NCBI RefSeq assembly: GCF_001941825.1
Contig: NZ_CP019038.1
Location: 4,774,001-4,838,000, forward strand
Direction of reading: 5' to 3'
Length of the DNA: 64,000 nucleotides
Source: Massilia putida
GTDB lineage: Bacteria; Pseudomonadota; Gammaproteobacteria; Burkholderiales; Burkholderiaceae_D
Positions 57,026 to 64,000 of the stretch are shown piece by piece. Position numbers and translations under genes: made by a program. A model generated the notes under the pieces. The model was not told the DNA's origin. It was given only the letters and a program-made list of their open reading frames with translations, and made no database searches. Numbering within the stretch: position 1 is the first letter of the stretch; every line of letters begins with the position of its first letter.

Positions 57026-60000
57026 TCAGAGCGACGGGCCGACGTAGAAGTCCGAACTGCCGATGATGGCGATGTTGCCCGCCACGTCCTGGACCGCGTT
57101 GCTGTTCTCGATCATGTGATAGAAGCCGACGAGCGTGCCCAGGTTGAGCTCCAGGGTGTTCTGCACACCCTGCGCGTTCGTCGTGATGTCCCAGTTGGTC
57201 ATCGCGTTCCACGCGTGATGCGATTTGCCGTTGTTGGAGCTGTCCAGCACGTCGATCGTGCCGTTGGTGGCGAACACGATCTTTTCGCTGAATTCGAGGC
57301 TGTGCCAGTTGGCCGACGACTTGGTATACGACTTGTCCAGCGTGACCGTCGGCGCGGCCGTGTCGATCGTGATGGCGAGCGACGCGGAGGGAGCGCTGCG
57401 GTTGCCCGCGGCATCCACCTGGCGCACGGTCAGCGTGTGCACGCCGTCCGCGAACGCCTTCGCGTCGTCGAGGGTGAACGTCCAGGCGAGGTCGGTGCCG
57501 ACGTTCGCGCTGCCCAGCAGCGTGTCGCCTTCGTAGACTTCGATCTTGCCCCCGGCTTCCGCCGCCGTGCCCGTGAGGGTCGGCGTCTTGTCCATCGTGA
57601 TGCCGTCCGTGGCCGAGACACCCGTGTCGCTGCTTGCGTCCAGTACCGGCTTGCCCGGCGCGCCCGGCGCGTGGGCATCGACGTTGATCGTGACAGGGTA
57701 GCCGAGGGTGTTCCCCAGGTAACCGAAGGTGATGTGCTCCGCGTCGAGCAGATGGCCGGCGCCGTCGGTGAAGTGGCCGACCAGGCCGCTCTTGTCGGTT
57801 ATGTTGAGACCGGCGATGTCCTGGTCGCCGGCGGCCACCGTGTAGGCGAATACGGCCGTGCGGTGATCGTCGCTGAGGTTCTGGAAGGTCGCCTTGGCGC
57901 CATTGTTGAGGAGCAGGACGGGTGCGCCGACCACGTTGACCGCTTCGCTGAACGCCACGCGCATCTCGACGGTCGCGCCGATGCCGACATACCCGGCGGC
58001 GACAGGCGTGGTCAGGGCCGTCGCGCTGGGCGGCGTCACGTCCACGTAGGGGCCGGCCGTGTGGAAACCGATGCTGCGTTCCGCCACCATATTGCCGGCC
58101 AGGTCGGTCAGCGAGGAGGACAAGGTGAGGGTATAGCCGTTGCCGGTGCCGAGGTGCAGTTCGGCGGGAGTGAGCGTGACGGTCTTGTGGTCGCTCGAGA
58201 AGTCGCCGTCGGCGAGGTTGACGTACGTGGTGCCACCGTCATCGTTGTGGAACTGCAGGCCGTAGTACTTGTTGTCGGTGTTTTTCCAGTAGACGGCCTT
58301 GTCGAACGTGAGGACGAGGTTGCCCGTCGTGTCGAACGCGGTGGCGCCGTTGGGCGACCCGGTCAGGTGCGGTGCCGTCATGTCGATCGTGAACTGTTTC
58401 GACACCGTGACGCTGGCGTGGCCGGTGTCGTCGACGATGCTCGCGGCGTACGTGTGGGTACCCGCGGACAGGTAGCCTTCGCTGCCGTAAGTCCAGGCTG
58501 TCAGGCTGCCGACCGGCGTGCCGAAGGTCGTGCCGGTCGCGTTGACCGGCTGGCCGTCGAGCGTGACCTGCAGGTGCTGGCTCGTGGTCAGCGTGCCGAA
58601 GAAGTAGCCCGCGGCGGTTGGGTTGCCGATGTTCGTGATGCCGTCGTGATCGTACGGACCGTTGTCGCTGCCCTCGCTGATCCCGATCTCGGAGACATAC
58701 GCCGCCACCGTCGTGTCGAACGTGTAGTTGCCCGAGCTGGCCGTGCCGCTGCCCGCATTGCCGAGCGTGTCGTGGACCTTGGTCAGGTCCACGCTGACGG
58801 CGTTGGTGCCGGCGAGGGTTCCCGCATCGGCCGCGGACAAGGTCGCGTACCATGTCAGGTTGTCGTCCGAATGGTGCAGGTCGCCGAGCGTGGCGTGCGG
58901 CGTGTTGAGGACGCCGGCATCCAGTGTCGTCACCGGTGCCGAGAACCGGATCGTGACGCCGACGGTGCCGCCGCTGACCAGCGCGGTGCCGTCCAGGCTG
59001 ACAGAGGCGGTCAGCGCATCCGTGTTCACGTCGTAGTGCGACAGCGAGGTCGCCGTGCCCGCGCCCGCGTTACCGGCCGCGTCGTGCACCTGCGTCAGGT
59101 CCACGCCCAGCACGTTGTTCTTGCTGCTCGTCGCGCCATCCGCGACCGTCAGGATGCCGGTCCAGGTCTTGCCGCCGTCGATCGTCGCGAGTCCGCTCAC
59201 CTTCGCGTGCGGGGCCTGCAGCGCGGCCGTCGTCAGGCCGGTTACGCTTTCCGAGAACGTGATCGTGAAGGCGACGCTGTGGGTCGGGCCGAGCGTCGTG
59301 CCGTCGAACAGGATGTCGGCCACGGTGGGGGGCGTGGTGTCGGCCGGCGCCGCGGCGCCGGCCGTGATCGTGCCGCTGCCCGCGTTGCCGAAGGCGTCGT
59401 GCACCTTCGCGAGGTCGAGGCTGACGGCATTGCCGCCGCTGGCGGTAAGCGGCGTCAACGTCGCCGTCCATGTCAGGTAGTCGGCCGAGTGCTGCAGGTT
59501 GGCGAGCGTCGCGTTCGGTGCCTGCAGCGCGGCCGCCGTCAGGTCCGTCACGGCTTCGTTGAACTGGACCGTCAGGCCGCTGCCGTTCAGTGCCAGCGTG
59601 GCGCCCGGGCCCTGCGTATCGACGGCGTACATGGCACTCATGGCGGATCCGCTGCCCGTGTTGCCGGCCAGGTCCGCTACCCTCGTCAGGTCGACGCCGA
59701 CGGCATTGCCGGTCCAGGTGCCGCTGCCGTCCGCCGTGAGCGTCGCCGTCCAGGTCTTGCCGCCATCCTGCGTCGCGATGCCGGCGACGTGCGCATGCGG
59801 GGCGCTGATCGCGGCCAGCGGAAGATCGCGCACGCTTTCGGCGAACGTGAACGTGGCGTGGATGCTGTTGCCGCCGCCGAGCGCGGCGCCGTCGAGGGCG
59901 ATCGTGACCGCGCTCGGGCCCTGCGTGTCGACGGCGTAGTTGCCGGAGAACGCGCTGCCGGTGCCGGCATTGCCCGCCGCGTCGTGCACCTTCGTGAGGT

Positions 60001-61585
60001 CGAGGCTGATGGTGTTGCTGGTGACGGTCACGCCGGCCTGCGGGGTGAGCGTGGCCGTCCACGTCAGGTAATCGGCCGAGTGCTGCAGGTTGGCGAGCGC
60101 CGCGTTCGGGGCCTGCAGCGCGGCCGCCGTCAGGTCGGTCACGGCTTCGCTGAAATGCAGCGTCAGTCCCAGGCTGCTGCCCGTGTGCATGGCGGCGCCG
60201 CCCAGTGCCACCGTCGCGGTCGGGCCCTGCGTGTCGACCGTGTACGGCGCGCTGACGATCGATCCGCTGCCGGCATTGCCGGCCAGGTCCACCACCTTCG
60301 TCAGGTCGACGCCGATGGCGTTGCCGGTCCAGGTGCCGCTGCCGTCCGGCGTCAAGGTCGCCGTCCACGTCTTGCCGCCGTCGCCGGTGGCGATGCCGGA
60401 CACCAGCGCATGTGGCGTGTTGAGCGCGGCCAGCGGCAGGTCTTTCACTGCTTCCGCGAACGTGAACGTGGCGTGCAGCGCCTTGGCGTTCGCGAGCATG
60501 GCGCCGTCGAGGGCGATCGTCACCGTGGATGGCCCCTGGGTGTCGACCGTGTAGGCGGCCGACGCCGCGCTGCCGCTGCCGGCATTGCCGGCCAGGTCGC
60601 GCACCTGGCCCAGGTCGACGGCGAGGACGTTGCCGCCTGCGGTCGTGGCGCCATTGCCGCTCAGGGTCGCGAGCCAGGTCGTGCCGCCGTCCGTCGTGTA
60701 CAGGTTCGAGACCGTCGCGTGCCCGGCGCTCAGGGCGGCGGCGGTGAACCCCGTGACGGCTTCGGAAAACCGGATGGTCGCGACGGCATCATGCCCCGTC
60801 GCGAGCAGCGTGGCGTCCAGCGCGACGGTGGCGGTGGGCGCCTGGGTGTCGACCGCGTAGCTGGCCAGGTTGCTGATGCCGCTGCCGTGGTTGCCGGCCG
60901 CATCGAGCACTTTGCCCATGTCCAGGCCGAGCACGTTGCCGGCCGCCGTCGTGGCATCCGCGGGCGCCTTCAGGGTCGCATGCCAGGTAAGGCCGCCGTC
61001 GTTCGTCGTCACGCCGGAGATGCTCGCATGCGGCGCGCTCAGGGCGTCCGCCGTCAGGTTCGCCACGGCTTTCGAGAACGTCAATGTGACGGCGATGCTG
61101 CCGCCCGCCTTGAGGACGGCGCCGTTCGTATCGACCGAGACGAGCGCCGGGCCCTTGGTATCGGGCGCGGCCGGCGTGGTGAACGTCAGCTGCGACGTGG
61201 ACCGCAGGCCGCCAAACGCCACGTGGCCGCTCGACTGCAACACGTCCGCGCCCATCACCACGCTGTACGTGTGGCCGGCCAGCAGGCCCGTGACGTCCAG
61301 CTTGACGTGAGTCCCTTCGATGACGAGGCTGGAAGCGGACAGCGTGTGGGTATCGGTCGCGCCGACCACGCGCACGGTGGGCTGGCCCGTTTCGCGGTCG
61401 ATCACGGTCTGCACGGCACCGTCCGTGACGATGATGGTGCCGTTGGCGGCCGCCATTGCCGTGTTGAAGTCCAGGGCGATGCTCATGTCGCTCGCCGTGC
61501 CGGTCGGCGTGGCGCTCAGCAGGATCGGAGGGACGACACTTGCGGCGGTGTCGGTCGTGGCAGGGGCGGTGGTCTGGGTGGGCAT
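57026..61585 (-). CDS. Large Ig-like repeat protein (putative surface/adhesin)
   Basis: 1519 residues from the ATG at 61585; a GTG at 61630 would add 15 residues, and neither has a strong ribosome site. It holds a first Ig-like (SbsA-type) domain, then eight tandem repeats of about 100 residues, each with FSEAV..LT..AL, an L.TWTATL core, VDLTKVHDAAGNAGSG and the linker YAVDTQGP, then several different Ig-like domains to the end. Repeats pair as A-B-A-B, so a two-domain unit has been duplicated. No clear signal peptide, LPxTG or type I secretion motif was seen. Such proteins are usually secreted and act in adhesion. It converges on the RluA gene. Confidence 0.82.
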   Translation of the reverse strand: MPTQTTAPATTDTAASVVPPILLSATPTGTASDMSIALDFNTAMAAANGTIIVTDGAVQTVIDRETGQPTVRVVGATDTHTLSASSLVIEGTHVKLDVTGLLAGHTYSVVMGADVLQSSGHVAFGGLRSTSQLTFTTPAAPDTKGPALVSVDTNGAVLKAGGSIAVTLTFSKAVANLTADALSAPHASISGVTTNDGGLTWHATLKAPADATTAAGNVLGLDMGKVLDAAGNHGSGISNLASYAVDTQAPTATVALDATLLATGHDAVATIRFSEAVTGFTAAALSAGHATVSNLYTTDGGTTWLATLSGNGATTAGGNVLAVDLGQVRDLAGNAGSGSAASAAYTVDTQGPSTVTIALDGAMLANAKALHATFTFAEAVKDLPLAALNTPHALVSGIATGDGGKTWTATLTPDGSGTWTGNAIGVDLTKVVDLAGNAGSGSIVSAPYTVDTQGPTATVALGGAAMHTGSSLGLTLHFSEAVTDLTAAALQAPNAALANLQHSADYLTWTATLTPQAGVTVTSNTISLDLTKVHDAAGNAGTGSAFSGNYAVDTQGPSAVTIALDGAALGGGNSIHATFTFAESVRDLPLAAISAPHAHVAGIATQDGGKTWTATLTADGSGTWTGNAVGVDLTRVADLAGNTGSGSAMSAMYAVDTQGPGATLALNGSGLTVQFNEAVTDLTAAALQAPNATLANLQHSADYLTWTATLTPLTASGGNAVSLDLAKVHDAFGNAGSGTITAGAAAPADTTPPTVADILFDGTTLGPTHSVAFTITFSESVTGLTTAALQAPHAKVSGLATIDGGKTWTGILTVADGATSSKNNVLGVDLTQVHDAAGNAGAGTATSLSHYDVNTDALTASVSLDGTALVSGGTVGVTIRFSAPVTTLDAGVLNTPHATLGDLHHSDDNLTWYATLSAADAGTLAGTNAVSVDLTKVHDTLGNAGSGTASSGNYTFDTTVAAYVSEIGISEGSDNGPYDHDGITNIGNPTAAGYFFGTLTTSQHLQVTLDGQPVNATGTTFGTPVGSLTAWTYGSEGYLSAGTHTYAASIVDDTGHASVTVSKQFTIDMTAPHLTGSPNGATAFDTTGNLVLTFDKAVYWKNTDNKYYGLQFHNDDGGTTYVNLADGDFSSDHKTVTLTPAELHLGTGNGYTLTLSSSLTDLAGNMVAERSIGFHTAGPYVDVTPPSATALTTPVAAGYVGIGATVEMRVAFSEAVNVVGAPVLLLNNGAKATFQNLSDDHRTAVFAYTVAAGDQDIAGLNITDKSGLVGHFTDGAGHLLDAEHITFGYLGNTLGYPVTINVDAHAPGAPGKPVLDASSDTGVSATDGITMDKTPTLTGTAAEAGGKIEVYEGDTLLGSANVGTDLAWTFTLDDAKAFADGVHTLTVRQVDAAGNRSAPSASLAITIDTAAPTVTLDKSYTKSSANWHSLEFSEKIVFATNGTIDVLDSSNNGKSHHAWNAMTNWDITTNAQGVQNTLELNLGTLVGFYHMIENSNAVQDVAGNIAIIGSSDFYVGPSL

Positions 61586-61780
61586 GATCGTTCGCGACGT
61601 TTTCTTGATGCCGTGGAAAAAAGATTCCACAAGGAAAGCCTAGTGAACGATCATATCAACAAACCACCTTCTTGACTTTGGGAAAGTGGCTAAGTTGATG
61701 TTTTTACGACATTCTAGGTATCAACTCCCCCAAGAAAGGGGGAATCCTGCCGGGCGGGATTCCAAGAGCGAAGCGATTGA

Positions 61781-62551
61781 TCAGGCTGCGTAATCGATGA
61801 TCAGCGGCGCATGATCCGAAAACCGCTCGTCCTTGTAGATCGAGACGGCGTGCGCCTTGGCGGCGATGCCCGGGGTGGCGACGTGGTAATCGATGCGCCA
61901 CCCGACGTTCTTCGCCCATGCCTGGCCGCGGTTGCTCCACCACGTGTACTGCTCGGGGCGCTGGTCGATGCCACGATGCACGTCCACGAGGCCCAGCTCG
62001 TCGAAGATGCGCGTCATCCAGGCGCGCTCCTCCGGCAGGAAGCCCGAATTCTTCTGGTTGCCCTTCCAGTTTTTCAGGTCGATTTCCTTGTGCGCGATGT
62101 TCCAGTCGCCGCAGATGACGATCTCGCGGCCTTCCGCTTGCAATTCCTGCAGGTGGGGCAGGAACACTTCCATGAAGCGGAATTTGGCTTCCTGGCGCTC
62201 CGGCGACGACGAGCCGGACGGGCAGTACACGGAAATGACGGTCAGGTTGCCCACGTCGGCGCGGGTGTAGCGGCCTTCGTTGTCGAATTCGACGCAGCCG
62301 AAGCCCGTCCTGACGGCATCCGGCTTCGTGCGGCTGTAGACGCCCGTGCCCGAGTAACCCTTCTTCTCGGCATAGTGGAAGTGGCCGTGGTAGCCGTGCG
62401 GCGCAAGGAATTCCTCGGTCATGTCCGCCTGCTGGGCCTTCAACTCCTGAACGCAGATGAAATCGGCGTTCTGGTTGGCCATCCAGCTAAAAAAACCTTT
62501 TTTGTGGGCGGAACGGATGCCGTTCAAATTCGCGGAGATGATTCTTGGCAT
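61781..62551 (-). CDS. xth: Exodeoxyribonuclease III
   Basis: 256 residues of the EEP nuclease family. It begins MPRIISANLNGIRSA, with the metal Glu in VQELKAQQAD, the GDWNIAHKEIDL segment and the closing SDHAPLIID. It acts as an AP endonuclease and 3'-5' exonuclease in base excision repair. Downstream, at 61725-61763, two GC-rich hairpins (CCCCC/GGGGG and GGAATCC/GGATTCC) probably end the transcript. Confidence 0.93.
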   Translation of the reverse strand: MPRIISANLNGIRSAHKKGFFSWMANQNADFICVQELKAQQADMTEEFLAPHGYHGHFHYAEKKGYSGTGVYSRTKPDAVRTGFGCVEFDNEGRYTRADVGNLTVISVYCPSGSSSPERQEAKFRFMEVFLPHLQELQAEGREIVICGDWNIAHKEIDLKNWKGNQKNSGFLPEERAWMTRIFDELGLVDVHRGIDQRPEQYTWWSNRGQAWAKNVGWRIDYHVATPGIAAKAHAVSIYKDERFSDHAPLIIDYAA

Positions 62552-62707
62552 AATCGAAAGCGGTTGGGGATGGAACGAGGGCGATAGTGTAGCGTGTTTT
62601 GACTTGCGTCAACACATTCATAATTGTTAAGCGCTAACGCAGAACATGTTAAACTTTTAGGCTGTGCCCGATGTGCGGGCGCTTTCACTCATGCACAAGG
62701 AGTCAGC

Positions 62708-64000
62708 GTGCTGATCAGATCCGATGACCTCCTGTCAGGTAAATACGGCAGGAGCGGGCATTTCGTAAGGTTTTACGACGACGGCGACGTCATGCTGGAC
62801 GAAGTCGCGAGCTTTCTCGGCCAAGCCGTGCGGTCGGACGGTAAAGGTATCGTGATCGCCACGCAGGACCACGTCGACGTGCTGCGCCGGCGCCTCGGCC
62901 GGGCGGCCGTGCGGGTCGCCTGGATGGATGCCGAGGCCGTGCTGGCGCAGTTCATGGTCGAGGGCTGGCCGGATCCGGCACGCTTCGAGGCCGCGGTCGG
63001 CACCGCGGTGGCCGCCGCCTGCGCCGGCGGCGCCACCCTGCACGCCTTCGGCGAAATGGTGGCGCTGTTGTGTGCGCGCGGCTGCCACGACGCCGCGCTC
63101 GAACTCGAGGCGCTGTGGAACGGACTGGCGGCGCGGTACGACTTCTCGCTGTTCTGTGCCTATCCCTGGGACGCGTTCCCGACGCCGGACCTCGCGCACG
63201 CCTTCCGCCACGTGTGCGCCCAACATGATCACGCCTGCGCCGACCAGGCACTGGACCTGCCGGCCGAAGGCGACGCCGACATCGGCCGCATCCGGCTCGA
63301 GCAGGAAGTGCGGGCGCTGCGCGCCGACGTGGCGCGGCACAAGGAGAACGAGCAGACACTGCGTCTCAGTGAACGGGAACTCGCGGACTTCGTCGAGAAC
63401 GCGGTCGAGGGCCTGCACCGCGTCGGCGCCGACGGCACCATCCTGTGGGCGAACCGCGCGGAACTGCAGATGCTCGGCTACACCTGGGAAGAATACGTCG
63501 GCCACAACATCGCCGAGTTCCACGCCGACACGCCGGTCATCGGCGACATCATCTCGCGGCTGGTGCGCGGCGAAACGCTGTACGACTATCCTGCGCGGCT
63601 GCGCTGCAAGGACGGTTCGATCCGCCACGTGCTGATCCACTCGAACGGCAGCTTCGAAGATGGCCAGCTGCGCTTCACCCGTTGCTTCACGCGCGACGCC
63701 ACCGAGCGGCGCGAGCGCGACATCGCGCTCCGGCAGCGCGACCGCATGCTGCTCGACGCCCCGGTGGCGGCGGCCCTGCTGACGGGGCCGGACTTCGTCT
63801 TCCGCCTGGCCAACCGCCGCTACTGCGAGCTGGTCGGCCGCGGCGGCATCGAAGGACAGCCCTTGCTGCAAGCCTTTCCGGAATTGCGCGGCAGCGAGAT
63901 CCACCATCTGCTGGAACAAGTCCACGCCACCGGCCAGGCGGCACGCGTGGAAGAGTTGCACGTGCACGAACGCTTCCTCAAGTTCAGCGTCGAGCCGCTG
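62708..64000 (+). CDS. MEDS-PAS sensor protein (3' end outside window)
   Basis: 431 residues are visible in an open frame that runs off the right edge. The start is the GTG at 62708, seven bases after AAGGAG; there is no ATG in frame until well inside the first domain. N-terminal MEDS domain (about residues 17-175: GHFVRFYDDGDVML...GKGIVIATQDH...RVAWMDAEAVL...), first described in methanogen/methylotroph DcmR-type sensors, then a short coiled coil, a PAS domain (about residues 230-345; VGADGTILWANRAELQMLGY) and the start of a second PAS. The end is probably a histidine kinase or a GGDEF domain. Confidence 0.82.
   Translation, partial: MLIRSDDLLSGKYGRSGHFVRFYDDGDVMLDEVASFLGQAVRSDGKGIVIATQDHVDVLRRRLGRAAVRVAWMDAEAVLAQFMVEGWPDPARFEAAVGTAVAAACAGGATLHAFGEMVALLCARGCHDAALELEALWNGLAARYDFSLFCAYPWDAFPTPDLAHAFRHVCAQHDHACADQALDLPAEGDADIGRIRLEQEVRALRADVARHKENEQTLRLSERELADFVENAVEGLHRVGADGTILWANRAELQMLGYTWEEYVGHNIAEFHADTPVIGDIISRLVRGETLYDYPARLRCKDGSIRHVLIHSNGSFEDGQLRFTRCFTRDATERRERDIALRQRDRMLLDAPVAAALLTGPDFVFRLANRRYCELVGRGGIEGQPLLQAFPELRGSEIHHLLEQVHATGQAARVEELHVHERFLKFSVEPL

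Noticed and set aside
56867-61675. 1602-residue plus-strand frame opposite the Ig-repeat gene
   Set aside because: It is antisense to the repeat gene, rich in Arg, Gly and Val, has no known domain, and arises from the high GC and periodic sequence of the repeats.

Overview
The window is high-GC beta-proteobacterial chromosome. The two 16S genes and the gene set (MetX/MetW pair, ATP-grasp GshA/GshB, regulatory PTS, ComM, UbiK) point to Oxalobacteraceae, most likely the Massilia/Telluria group. This placement is a reading of the sequence, not a database result.

Region 1 (1-18.7 kb) is a PQQ-linked alcohol oxidation locus. A DUF2868/DUF3482 pair precedes it. It holds pedF (cytochrome c) and pedG (solute-binding protein); a minus-strand operon of a PqqU/YncD-type TonB receptor, a class II aldolase and a 4-OT tautomerase; a divergent YncE-like beta-propeller; the operon exaC-DUF779-PQQ alcohol dehydrogenase, whose Asp-x-Asp signature predicts lanthanide use; the operon porin-NosR-like flavo-Fe/S protein-ApbE; and a sigma-54 activator of AcoR type. 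Five -24/-12 (sigma-54) promoter matches serve these units. A 16-bp inverted repeat, TGnnACACCTGTnnCA, lies 67-68 bp upstream of three of them, and a further copy lies in front of the activator gene. This looks like one co-regulated system that takes up PQQ, oxidises alcohol to aldehyde to acid in the periplasm and cytoplasm, and adds a flavinylated membrane electron carrier.

Region 2 (18.6-35.8 kb) holds two rrn operons in direct orientation (16S, tRNA-Ile, tRNA-Ala, 23S, 5S). They flank six genes: a VOC protein, a YeiH-type transporter with a divergent LysR regulator, an aldehyde dehydrogenase, an AraC regulator and a hydrolase. The rrn copies differ in 23S helix 45, in a compensated 16S V6 stem, in the spacer and in the pre-23S hairpin.

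Region 3 (35.9-64 kb) is mostly core genome: a diguanylate cyclase, DUF1840, a lipoprotein/ABC exporter operon, a GlxA-type regulator, ComM, UbiK, an NtrC/sigma-54 type torF-porin/glnK/amtB operon, gshA, a MITE-like repeat, a methyltransferase, gshB with EIIA-HPr-EI, metX-metW, an M48 protease, an RluA-family synthase, a large Ig-repeat protein, exonuclease III, and the 5' part of a MEDS-PAS sensor that runs off the window.
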